From Sphingomonadales bacterium (GTDB lineage Bacteria > Pseudomonadota > Alphaproteobacteria > Sphingomonadales > Sphingomonadaceae), in the NCBI GenBank assembly GCA_027488785.1, contig JAIYAY010000014.1:86617-150616 (forward strand): 64,000 bases of DNA, read 5' to 3'. Shown piece after piece: positions 9,808 through 17,752 of the stretch. The first letter of the stretch is position 1, and each line of letters begins with the position of its first letter. The translations under genes were made by a program, and so were the position numbers. The notes below the pieces were generated by a model. It saw nothing but the letters and a program-made list of their open reading frames with translations. It was not told where the DNA came from and did no database searches.

Positions 9808-10727
9808 GCTTTGGAACCGCCGCCAAAGCGGCCATGCTTACGGTAAATGTTCAACCAATCGGCGGCAATGACATCTAACGGCGTCGGCACGATGCCATAG
9901 GCAGCTAGCCCGTCGGTGCCTGTCACCACATTGTCGCTACCAAGCATTTTAAGCTGGTCGTTGGTAATCGGCGCACCGGGCATCCAGCCAGTCCCCTTGG
10001 CGAGCATCTTTGCGGCGATATCGGGCACTTCAATGAATAGAGGGTCACGGCCAATAGTCTTGGCGATCCAGCGGTTCAGTCCCATCATTGAGAAGGTCTC
10101 CGGTCCACCAAGTTCTAGCACGCGCCCATCCTGATGGCCGAGCGCAGCGGCAACAGCATGTGCGACATCGCCAGCATATACCGGCTGAAACTTTGTGGCC
10201 GGACCAATGACAGGCACAACAGGCAGCATGCGGATCAGTCCGGCAAAGCGGTTGATGAACTGGTCTTCGCGGCCGAACACAATCGATGGCCGTAAGATGA
10301 CGGCCGATGGGAACGCGGCATGAACGGCAGCTTCGCCGCCCGCTTTGCTTTGGCCATATTCGGCGTCGCTATGCGCGTCCGCGCCAATTGCGGAGATGTG
10401 GACCAAAGCACCAACGCCTGCCTCGGCTGCGGCCTGTGCCACGATGCCTGCGCCAATATTCTGAACGGCATCCATATTGGCAAAGCTGCCCACCAGATTG
10501 ACGACAGCATCGGCATCCATCACCGCGCGCTTTACGCTGGCGGGTTTGCGGATGTCCGCTTGCATCAATTGCACTTGGCCCAAATTGCCCAGCGGCTTGA
10601 TATGGTTGGCACTATTGGCGTTGCGGCTCGCAATACGCAGCCGCGCCCCTTGACTAAGCAGCACTTGTGCGACGTAGCGGCCCAAAAACCCGCCGCCACC
10701 AAAAACCGTTATCAACTTGCCTTGCAT
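9804..10727 (-). CDS. NDUFA9-like atypical short-chain NAD(P)-binding protein
   Basis: 307 residues with a Rossmann motif VFGGGGFLGRYVA at the N terminus and an extended-SDR layout. It resembles the complex I NDUFA9 subunit family, which in alphaproteobacteria is often annotated as a complex I accessory protein or NAD-dependent epimerase. The usual YxxxK is replaced by a YGQSKAGGE segment, so a Tyr-Lys pair is present, but activity is unproven. ATG at 10727 has ACGGAG about eight bases upstream. It is first in a two-gene unit with uppP (four-base overlap). The complex I link is from family knowledge, not from the neighbours. Confidence 0.8.
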   Translation of the reverse strand: MQGKLITVFGGGGFLGRYVAQVLLSQGARLRIASRNANSANHIKPLGNLGQVQLMQADIRKPASVKRAVMDADAVVNLVGSFANMDAVQNIGAGIVAQAAAEAGVGALVHISAIGADAHSDAEYGQSKAGGEAAVHAAFPSAVILRPSIVFGREDQFINRFAGLIRMLPVVPVIGPATKFQPVYAGDVAHAVAAALGHQDGRVLELGGPETFSMMGLNRWIAKTIGRDPLFIEVPDIAAKMLAKGTGWMPGAPITNDQLKMLGSDNVVTGTDGLAAYGIVPTPLDVIAADWLNIYRKHGRFGGGSKA

Positions 10728-10923
10728 ATATGCTCCGTCACGCCGCGTGAAATCCTGCGCGCGCTTTGCACCACCACTCGGCAGCTTTCAAGGCCGACCT
10801 GCGCATGGCGCTGGTAACAGCCGCATTTAATCCGCCGCGCGGGCGGCACAGACGTTGACAATATCACCTGATCGCTTAAAGGAGCGCGCCTACCCGATAC
10901 GCGGTAAAGCCTGCGTGTCTCGT

Positions 10924-11010
10924 GCCCGGATGGCGGAATTGGTAGACGCACCAGCTTCAGGTGCTGGCGCTGGCAACGGCGTGGAGGTTCGAGTCCTCTT
11001 CCGGGCACCA
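10924..11010 (+). tRNA. tRNA-Leu (anticodon CAG)
   Basis: 87 nt including an encoded CCA. The acceptor stem GCCCGGA pairs with TCCGGGC, followed by discriminator A and CCA. The anticodon stem CCAGC/GCTGG encloses TTCAGGT, giving anticodon CAG. A long variable arm, as in class II tRNAs, and the T-arm GGTTCGAGTCC are present. The last 16 bases plus five following T form the core that recurs at 15284 and 24307, so this is the attachment site of the islands downstream. Confidence 0.97.
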
Positions 11011-11015
11011 TTTTT
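10995..11015 (+). repeat. att-like core, copy 1 (tRNA-Leu 3' end)
   Basis: The tRNA 3' end with its T-run (core TCTTCCGGGCACCATTTTT) occurs here, at 15284-15304 (one mismatch) and at 24307-24327 (identical). This is the standard signature of integration into a tRNA 3' end, where the insertion leaves the tRNA intact. Confidence 0.88.
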
Positions 11016-11094
11016 CTGTTCGAATATGTTCATCCTTGGCCTTGAAAGGCCCGGAAAACATAGCTTTCTCGCTTTCGTTGTTCGTCGCCGTTCT
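11011..11094 (+). repeat. Shared left-end sequence of island units, copy 1
   Basis: About 84 bases following the tRNA (including CGAATATGTTCATCCTTGGC and a GGCCTT/AAGGCC inverted repeat) recur at 15300-15383 with roughly six mismatches. The copy at 24327 lacks this sequence, which fits the far chromosomal junction. Confidence 0.88.
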
Positions 11095-11099
11095 TCATC

Positions 11100-11640
11100 G
11101 GCCAGTTGCGCGCCTAGAAGCGTGCTCATAGTGCTAAACTTCTGAAACTGAGGTTGCTTGAGGCACTATCATTTACCTTGTGGATGGCGACATGCCCCCG
11201 GTGGGGGACGAAAACCAACGGCGCCTATTAGATTAAAACTGCCTTAGGCGCCCGATGTGGCTTATATTCAAGATTGAGACCATACTCATTTCGGTGCGTT
11301 GAGACCATCGACGAAGCCTATGGCGTGTTATTAATAAATAATGAAAATCAATTAAATTTTCGGTATTTTCAATATAGACCACAAATTTTTATGTGTTATT
11401 TAGTATTGATACGATAAGATGGGATCTTTATAAAAAAGAAAGTCATTTACGTACATTTACTATAATTTACCATTTCATGTGCAAAAATTATAACATAATT
11501 GTGTACATAAAATTCACAACAAATACGGTTGCATTATAGCAACTACATTATATAATTTTTCTAATTTATTAACTTTTTATCAAATTTGTTCTTCAAACAA
11601 TTGTATTTTGATGACAAGGCGACCTCGTCTTTCATTCAGG
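11100..11640. other. Non-coding, AT-rich promoter-proximal region of unit 1
   Basis: No convincing gene. From about 11330 to 11640 the sequence is strikingly AT-rich compared with the surrounding DNA, which suggests foreign origin or an H-NS-like silenced promoter region. It contains GTTGC-ATTATA-GCAAC (11528-11543), a small inverted repeat that could be an operator for the receptor gene that follows. The function is inferred. Confidence 0.5.
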
Positions 11641-11665
11641 GCACATCATTTGTTAGGAGTTACAT

Positions 11666-14422
11666 ATGTCGAGCAACAAAAACGGATTACTGACCCTCGG
11701 AATATCAACAATTGCGGTTACAACCATGATCGCGTTTCCAGCCCATGCGCAAAGTGCAGGTGATGAAACGGCTGCTGAGTCAATCGTCGTGACTGGATCG
11801 CGGATTGCGCGCCCTGACCAGACATCAAACTCGCCGATCAGCGTCGTCAGCGGGGATGTTCTGAAAGAACAGGGCGCCGTTAACGTTGAAGAAGCCCTCA
11901 ACCAGCTTCCCCAAATCACGCCTGGCCTTAATGCCAATGTCAACAATGGCGGGAACGGAACCGTCACTGTCGACGTGCGCGGCCTCGGTTCGTCGCGCAC
12001 CCTTGTGCTCGTTAATAGCCGCCGCATGGTCCCATCGACCAATAGCGGCGTTGTCGATCTAAATGTCATTAATCCGCTGCTTATTGAGCGCGTTGAAGTC
12101 GTCACGGGCGGTGCATCTGCTACTTATGGGTCGGACGCACTTGGCGGCGTTGTTAACTTCATCTTGAAGGACAATTTTGAAGGCGTCGAGCTGTCCGGCC
12201 AATATGGTTTGACTGAGCGTGGCGACAGCGAGACATGGACGCTTGGCGGCATCGTTGGCAGTAACTTTGCCGACGATCGTGGCAATGCGACCCTTGGCGT
12301 GTCGTTCACCAAGCGTGGCGACTCCTTCCAGTCGGAACGCGCATGGTCGCGCATCGACCAGAATGGCGGATCTGCAACCGGTGTTGCAGGACGCTTCGAC
12401 AACCTATTCAATAATGCTTTTGCAACTGGCGGAAACCGCGCGTTCAACACAGACGGTTCGGTTCGTCCATTCGTAAACAACTTTGATCTGACGAACCCAG
12501 CGACAGACCGCTACAACTTTGCGCCTGTTAACTATATTCAGACACCGCAAGAACGGTTCACCATGACCGCACTTGCCAATTATGACATAAATGATGCGAT
12601 CAACGTTTATGCCGAAGGCAGTTACGTTAATAGTAAGGTTGATTTGCAACTCGCACCTACCCCCGCGACCAACATTTTTGTCAATGCAAACTCGCCGATG
12701 CTATCACCATCAGCCTTAGCACTTGCTGCTGGTCGTGCGGATCCCAACGCCACACTTACCTTCCGTCGTCGTATGGTTGAAGTTGGTCCTCGCATCCAAA
12801 ACTACAATTTTGACGTGACGCAATTGAACTTCGGCGCACGTGGCAAGCTGTTCGATGGATGGGATTTCGACATTTATTACGGCCGTGGGCGCGTGGAGTC
12901 TGCGCAAGGTATCCAAAATGACGTATCGCGTTCGCGTCTTACTTCTGGCCTCAACGGATGCCCAACTGGCTCACCTGCAGGTTGTGTCCTTGTAGATGCC
13001 TTTGGCGCCGGACGCATCACGACGGCTGCTGCAAATTACATTCGCATCGCATCGGCGGTAGACACATTTACGTTCGACCGTGATAACGTTGTTGCTACTG
13101 CAAACGGCAAGTTGGGAACGCTTCCTGGTGGCGACATTCGTGCTGCGGCGGGCGTTGAATATCGCCGAGACGCATCAAACTTCGTGCCGTCTGACCCGGC
13201 TCAAACCGGTGACCTCACTGGGTTTAACGCCGTCAAGCCAATCTCTGGGTCGTTCGACACAAAGGAAGTGTTTGGCGAAGTAAGCCTGCCTGTTGTTGAC
13301 ATGCTCACCCTTGCCGCCAAGGGCCGCTATTCCGACTATTCATCGGTCGGTGGCAACTTCACATGGAGCGTTGAAGGCGATTTTCGTCCAGTCGACGATG
13401 TCCGTTTGCGTGGTACATATTCGCGCGCTGCCCGTGCGCCATCGGTGTTCGAATTGTTCCAGGCTGGCGATCAAGGCTTTCCTGTCGTCGTTGATCCTTG
13501 CTTCCGTGGTCAGCCAACAGGTAACAAGCCAGCACCATCCGCAGGTGTTTCCACAATCTGTACTTTGCAAGGCCTGCCAAACCCAGCAACTAACATTCTG
13601 GTTCAGACCAATAGCCAAATCGAGGGGACCTTCGTGGGTTCGACCAACTTGAAGGCTGAAGAAGCAGAAACGTTGACTGGCGGTATCCAATTCACACCGA
13701 CCTTTGCGCCCGGCCTGAGGCTGTCAGTCGATTATTTCGATATCAAGGTCGATGGTTATGTATCGCGCGTTCAAGGCGGTGCCAGTGGCCTTGTAACTGC
13801 GTGCTTTGCCAAAAACATCACAACCGCCGCGCAATTGGCGTCTGACCCCTATTGCAGTTTGCTATCGCGTCGTCCCAATGGCGACTTGCTCGCAAAGGTG
13901 CCGCTGACCAATGAAGCGTCGACGGGTATCAACAACGTCCTTAAAACGCGCGGCATCGATTTTGCCGTGGGATATGAGTTCGGACTTGGCGGAGAAAGCA
14001 AGCTTGGGCTATCGTCGATCGTAACCTATCTTATGGACTATAAGTTTAACGGAGATGAGTTTGCCAGTCTGGCATCAGCCGATTTTGGTACGCTCCCCAC
14101 GTGGAAGGCAAACACACGCGTAACTTATCGTAATGACGATTTCAGCCTGAGCCTCAACTGGCAATATTTCGGCAAGGTTAGTGATACCCAAGGCGACATC
14201 ACGGACACCGCCAGCTTTACGTCGATCAAGGCGCAAAATTACTTAGATCTGAATGCGCGATTTAACGTGTCTGACAGCTTTGAGTTCTTTGGCGGCGTTC
14301 AAAACCTTTTGGATAAGCAACCACCGCCGGTTTATTCCGGAAGCTCCTCCTCCAACACCGACGAAGTGGTATACGATACCTTGGGTCGTCGTTTCTTCAT
14401 GGGGGCAAAGATAAGCTTCTAA
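11666..14422 (+). CDS. TonB-dependent receptor
   Basis: 918 residues. The signal peptide ends at PAHAQS. The plug domain follows, with ESIVVTGSRI, DVRGLGSSRTLVLVN and the ERVEVVTGGASATYGSDALGG stretch typical of the family. The remainder is a 22-strand-type barrel ending in GAKISF with a terminal Phe. Such receptors take up large or scarce substrates across the outer membrane using TonB energy; the substrate cannot be read from the sequence. GGAG lies about ten bases before the ATG. It is followed by a hairpin (14435-14459) and a TetR regulator in the same orientation, a plausible regulator-receptor pair. It sits alone as cargo in unit 1, without TonB, peptidase or transporter genes. Confidence 0.95.
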   Translation: MSSNKNGLLTLGISTIAVTTMIAFPAHAQSAGDETAAESIVVTGSRIARPDQTSNSPISVVSGDVLKEQGAVNVEEALNQLPQITPGLNANVNNGGNGTVTVDVRGLGSSRTLVLVNSRRMVPSTNSGVVDLNVINPLLIERVEVVTGGASATYGSDALGGVVNFILKDNFEGVELSGQYGLTERGDSETWTLGGIVGSNFADDRGNATLGVSFTKRGDSFQSERAWSRIDQNGGSATGVAGRFDNLFNNAFATGGNRAFNTDGSVRPFVNNFDLTNPATDRYNFAPVNYIQTPQERFTMTALANYDINDAINVYAEGSYVNSKVDLQLAPTPATNIFVNANSPMLSPSALALAAGRADPNATLTFRRRMVEVGPRIQNYNFDVTQLNFGARGKLFDGWDFDIYYGRGRVESAQGIQNDVSRSRLTSGLNGCPTGSPAGCVLVDAFGAGRITTAAANYIRIASAVDTFTFDRDNVVATANGKLGTLPGGDIRAAAGVEYRRDASNFVPSDPAQTGDLTGFNAVKPISGSFDTKEVFGEVSLPVVDMLTLAAKGRYSDYSSVGGNFTWSVEGDFRPVDDVRLRGTYSRAARAPSVFELFQAGDQGFPVVVDPCFRGQPTGNKPAPSAGVSTICTLQGLPNPATNILVQTNSQIEGTFVGSTNLKAEEAETLTGGIQFTPTFAPGLRLSVDYFDIKVDGYVSRVQGGASGLVTACFAKNITTAAQLASDPYCSLLSRRPNGDLLAKVPLTNEASTGINNVLKTRGIDFAVGYEFGLGGESKLGLSSIVTYLMDYKFNGDEFASLASADFGTLPTWKANTRVTYRNDDFSLSLNWQYFGKVSDTQGDITDTASFTSIKAQNYLDLNARFNVSDSFEFFGGVQNLLDKQPPPVYSGSSSSNTDEVVYDTLGRRFFMGAKISF

Positions 14423-14434
14423 ACAAAGTGAAAC

Positions 14435-14459
14435 AGGCGGGGCCATTGCAGTCCCGCCT
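14435..14459 (+). terminator. Possible terminator after the TonB receptor
   Basis: AGGCGGG at 14435-14441 pairs with CCCGCCT at 14453-14459 around an 11-base loop, 12 bases after the stop codon. The T-tract after it is weak (CTTATAC), so termination may be partial. Confidence 0.5.
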
Positions 14460-14497
14460 CTTATACGTTCGGTCATAATCGTTTTTGAGGATCGCTT

Positions 14498-15205
14498 ATG
14501 GTAACCCTCCCTTCTGAAAACCTCGGGACGCAACAGCAAAATCGACCTTATAAGCGCCTTGGCGTAAACCGATCTCGCGGACAACTTCGGTCCGAATTGA
14601 TTGATGCCGCCCGCGAGATATTGCGTGACGGTTCATACGAGAAACTGACGATGGAACAGATCGCCGCAAAGGCCACGATTAGCAGACGGACGCTGTATAA
14701 CCTATTTCAAGATAAGGATGATGTTTACCGTCAGACCTGCGAACATCTGATCAAAACGGTTGGAGATCTGATGGTTGACGAAATACCTGAACGCATGTCC
14801 GCCATCGATGGCATGAGATTCTACGTTGAATCCTGTATGGAAATTTACAGCAATGCAGCCACGAAGGACCTCTTGCGCATCGTTGTGCGCGATGGAGCGC
14901 AGCACCCCTGGATTGCAAAGGCCTACTCAAGACAAATTCGATCGCCGCTTATCCGAGTTTGCGAGCTCTTTGTTCTGAAAAAATCACGGCGTACCCCCAT
15001 GACTAACGGCGCACCATACCATGTGGGGGCTCAAGTTGCCGATATCGTAAAATTTCAGGTTCTTGGTCCCTTGATTTTTGGTCTTGATAACGTGTCTGCA
15101 GACATGAGCACTGAGCAGCTGAACATCATTACCCAAGCTTATGCTTGCATTTTAGATGGCGCAGCCCAGAAATCATGTTCTGTATCACACGAAATGCTTC
15201 CCTAG
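14498..15205 (+). CDS. TetR/AcrR family transcriptional regulator
   Basis: 235 residues. The N-terminal helix-turn-helix spans about residues 28-80, with LTMEQIAAKATISRRTLYNL as the core and FQDKDDVYRQ following, the usual TetR_N pattern. The C-terminal two thirds are an unassigned helical ligand/dimer domain. It lies 75 bases downstream of the TonB receptor on the same strand; the intervening hairpin could separate the two transcripts. Local control of the receptor is inferred from position only. It is the last gene of unit 1. Confidence 0.92.
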   Translation: MVTLPSENLGTQQQNRPYKRLGVNRSRGQLRSELIDAAREILRDGSYEKLTMEQIAAKATISRRTLYNLFQDKDDVYRQTCEHLIKTVGDLMVDEIPERMSAIDGMRFYVESCMEIYSNAATKDLLRIVVRDGAQHPWIAKAYSRQIRSPLIRVCELFVLKKSRRTPMTNGAPYHVGAQVADIVKFQVLGPLIFGLDNVSADMSTEQLNIITQAYACILDGAAQKSCSVSHEMLP

Positions 15206-15251
15206 GCTGGACATGCCGCAGCCGTTCCTTTTCGTTTACACTCAGGGTAAG

Positions 15252-15304
15252 TATAATCCATAACATGATCTACTAGAATGACGCCTCTTCCAGGCACCAT
15301 TTTT
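15252..15304 (+). repeat. att-like copy 2 with shared right-end sequence
   Basis: 53 bases that match 24275-24327 with three mismatches: an upstream arm including ACATGATCTACTAGAATG, then the tRNA-Leu end with one G-to-A change. This copy has the right-end arm on its left and the left-end arm (15300-15383) on its right, so it is the internal junction of a tandem arrangement. Confidence 0.9.
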
Positions 15305-15383
15305 CCGTTCGAATATGTTCATCCTTGGCCTTGAAAGGCCCGGAAAGCATAACTTTTTCGCTTTAGTTGTTCGTCGCCGTTCT
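15300..15383 (+). repeat. Shared left-end sequence of island units, copy 2
   Basis: Second copy of the 84-base left-end sequence first seen at 11011-11094. The following bases up to 15726 hold no gene I can support; they presumably contain the promoter of the hfa-like operon. Confidence 0.88.
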
Positions 15384-15726
15384 GCACCGTTTGTTACTAT
15401 CACGGGCGCTTGAACATCGTAACACCTAACGATGCCTATTCCGGCAGAGCAGAAACCATCATCTAGCATCGCAAAAGGATTTTTCCACACACTATCCAGT
15501 GCCTGCGCTTATTACACTGCCATCTCCCTGCTAAAAAACAACTATTTGGATGAGACCAACGATACGTTAGTTTGCGCAGCCATCTGTGCCCAATGTTCTA
15601 ACGTCTATCCGTTAAAGTCAGCGTGCCGGTAAACGTACGATTAGACTATACGAAGCAGACGAAAAAACTATATCGACACTATGCTGCGGACTTTAATGAG
15701 CCGGCAGATGAAGGGTTTTGTAAAAA

Positions 15727-16335
15727 ATGTTGATAAAGAAGATAGCAAAATCAATGCTGTCGGCAGAAACGGGCGCTCAGCGTCAACCGACTAAGTTGGG
15801 GCGCTTGGCTTTTCTTGCAGGATTCGTTGTGACCGGCCTGGTTTTGCCTGCAGCCGGGAACGCAAATAATGTGAATGAGAGCCATGCCTGGCAATTTGAG
15901 GCGACTGCGGAAAAATTGAACCGTGCAGCTATCGAAGACTTGCGTTTGAAGCGGCTTTCCGGATTTTATGCCGCGCCAATATATAACACTAACATCGAAC
16001 GGCAGTTCAATTGCTCTATAAGTCCAGTTGCAACTGGGAATAGTTCGGAGAAGACTGCTATAGGAAACGCGCCTTCGATTAGCGGTAATTCCTCTTCGGC
16101 GCTAGGGAATAATGATACTACCACAATGTCTCCTGAGCTTGTTTCGCCAGAGATTACTGTCACTGGCAACCAGTCGAACGAGGGGGAAGTCGTATCGACG
16201 GCCAGCGGTGACGTCAGTTCTAGTGTTCGCGGTGATACATTTCAGACCTTGAATACAGCCCAAGACAACTCTGGGAACCAGAGTGCCAATGTATCGGCGT
16301 CGAACGCTTGCCAATTTGGCCCCCTGAACCAATAA
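15727..16335 (+). CDS. HfaA-like secreted fibre/curlin-type protein
   Basis: 202 residues. A long N-terminal signal (hydrophobic segment about 26-42, ending PAAGNA) directs export. The mature part is rich in Asn, Ser, Gly and Thr, with repeated GN and GNxS pairs (ATGNSSEKTAIGN, ISGNSSSALGN, NSGNQSANVSASN) as in curlin-type amyloid subunits. Two cysteines (FNCSISP and ASNACQFG) near the ends of the mature domain could form a disulfide. It opens a three-gene unit with a CsgG/HfaB-like secretion lipoprotein and a giant repeat protein, the order of Caulobacter hfaABD, where these proteins anchor the holdfast. The HfaA call is from context and composition; detailed similarity is unverified. Confidence 0.6.
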   Translation: MLIKKIAKSMLSAETGAQRQPTKLGRLAFLAGFVVTGLVLPAAGNANNVNESHAWQFEATAEKLNRAAIEDLRLKRLSGFYAAPIYNTNIERQFNCSISPVATGNSSEKTAIGNAPSISGNSSSALGNNDTTTMSPELVSPEITVTGNQSNEGEVVSTASGDVSSSVRGDTFQTLNTAQDNSGNQSANVSASNACQFGPLNQ

Positions 16336-16354
16336 TATACGGATATTCAAACCA

Positions 16355-17734
16355 GTGTTAGATAAACCACAGGGTCGCCGTTTAATGACTGCTGCAGGGT
16401 TGCGCGCGGGCGTAGTATTTTTGCTGTCCACGTCTTTGGCAGCGTGCTCGACTATGACGACACCTGGAGTTGATACGCAGCGGCTTGGTGTTGGCGAGGT
16501 GCCGGTTGCTCTTGGTTCATCTGTTCGTGATAACCGTACTCCAATGGAGGCGGTGCTTGCTTGCTTTGGTGACCAACTGACTGCTTCGGGCAAGCCAAAC
16601 CGCGTTATTGCTGTTGGCGATGTTAAGGACTTCACCGGAAAATACTCGATCAACGAAGGCAATGCGATTACGCAGGGTGGTTCGTTGATGGTCTATTCTG
16701 CTTTGGGTAAAATTGGTGGCAACCTGACCATAGCTGAGCGCTTTGATCCAGTTATAGCTGAACGCGAACTGGGCTACACAGATCGCCGGCAGCTTGGCGA
16801 TGGCAGTATTTATGAAGTTAACGGAAACAAGGTGCCTTGGGTGCCTTATTTTGGCGGAACGATTACCAAGTCTGATTATTACATCGTTGGTGGTATCACC
16901 GAGCTGAATTACAATATTCGTTCAGGCGGTGTGGAAGCTTCGGTAAACAATATTGGTCCGCAGGCGCGCGTGTTCACGCAGAGCGTAGGTGTTGATTTAC
17001 GAATAGTCGACACGCGGTCATTGGTTGTCGTCAAGACGGTCAGCTTAACCAAGCAGTTTTCCGGTTATGAAGTCGGCGGAAACATCTTCAGATTCTTTGG
17101 TAGTGATTTGTTTGACCTGAATGTCGGTGCAAAGGGACAAGAGCCACTGCAGCTTGGCATTCGTGCGGCCTTGGAAGAGGCGACTGTGCGACTGGTTGCT
17201 GCAGTAGAAAAACTAGATGCGTCGGCTTGCATGCGTCAGCGGATCGACAAAATACCTGACCTGCCTGCTGATCAATTGCGGGGGCGCAAGTTAGTCGCAT
17301 CGGGCGCGGCGGCATTACCGGCAACACCTGCAGTTGCAAATACTGCTCCCTTAATTGTCCGGAGAGGCCCATCATTAAATGACGTTGCTTCCAATGGAAG
17401 TGCTCCAAATGCTAGCTCCGTCCAAATTGGGTTTGAATTTGGAAGTGCGACATTAGGCGGTGCAGCAACTGCAGTGCTTGAGCAGATCTCACAGATGTTA
17501 GCAGGTGGACCGGTTGAGGTCGTTCTCGTTGCCCGCGATACTGAAAATTGGGACCCAGCAAAGCGCGACGCTTTAATTGATCAACGTATCGCAACACTGA
17601 TGTCGGCGTTAGCTAATCGTGGCGTCGCAGCGGGGGCGGTTTCAGTCAAATGGCGTCCTGATCGCGCAGATACTTCTATCTATCGTGACGGACCTGGGTT
17701 GCAGGAAATCGCCAAAATACAAATTCGAAAATAG
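16355..17734 (+). CDS. hfaB: CsgG/HfaB family outer-membrane secretion lipoprotein with C-terminal extension
   Basis: 459 residues from a GTG; an in-frame ATG ten codons later is possible, but the longer start gives a better positively charged n-region. A lipoprotein signal ends at LAAC with Cys31. Residues about 40-290 show the CsgG pattern: IAVGDVKDFTGKY, GGSLMVYSALGK, a YIVGGITELNYNI strand, and VGVDLRIVDTRSLVVVKTVSLTKQ. CsgG-type proteins form the nonameric outer-membrane pore for curli subunits; HfaB does this for holdfast anchors. The last 110 residues (FEFGSATLGGAATAVLEQI, then AKRDALIDQRIATLMSALAN) resemble an OmpA-like peptidoglycan-binding fold. It starts 19 bases after the HfaA-like gene and ends 18 bases before the repeat protein. 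Confidence 0.82.
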   Translation: MLDKPQGRRLMTAAGLRAGVVFLLSTSLAACSTMTTPGVDTQRLGVGEVPVALGSSVRDNRTPMEAVLACFGDQLTASGKPNRVIAVGDVKDFTGKYSINEGNAITQGGSLMVYSALGKIGGNLTIAERFDPVIAERELGYTDRRQLGDGSIYEVNGNKVPWVPYFGGTITKSDYYIVGGITELNYNIRSGGVEASVNNIGPQARVFTQSVGVDLRIVDTRSLVVVKTVSLTKQFSGYEVGGNIFRFFGSDLFDLNVGAKGQEPLQLGIRAALEEATVRLVAAVEKLDASACMRQRIDKIPDLPADQLRGRKLVASGAAALPATPAVANTAPLIVRRGPSLNDVASNGSAPNASSVQIGFEFGSATLGGAATAVLEQISQMLAGGPVEVVLVARDTENWDPAKRDALIDQRIATLMSALANRGVAAGAVSVKWRPDRADTSIYRDGPGLQEIAKIQIRK

Positions 17735-17752
17735 TCAGTTTAAGGACCAACT

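Larger units (their letters stand above)
10995..15304. mobile_element. Putative tRNA-Leu integrated island, unit 1 (4.3 kb)
   Basis: Bounded by att-like copies 1 and 2. Its left end (11011-11094) is near-identical to the left end of unit 2 (15300-15383), and its right end (15252-15283) is near-identical to the right end of unit 2 (24275-24306). It carries a TonB-dependent receptor and a TetR-type regulator, plus about 650 bases of largely AT-rich non-coding DNA. No integrase, transposase or replication gene is visible. The boundaries are seen directly; mobility is inferred. Confidence 0.7.

Noticed and set aside
15365..15385. GTTC...GTTC in the island left end as a LexA box
   Set aside because: The spacer is six bases rather than seven, in both copies, so it does not fit the alphaproteobacterial operator.
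15432..15632. 66-codon frame in the gap before the hfa-like operon
   Set aside because: No ribosome site, no recognisable domain and an unusual composition; it lies just beyond the duplicated island end.
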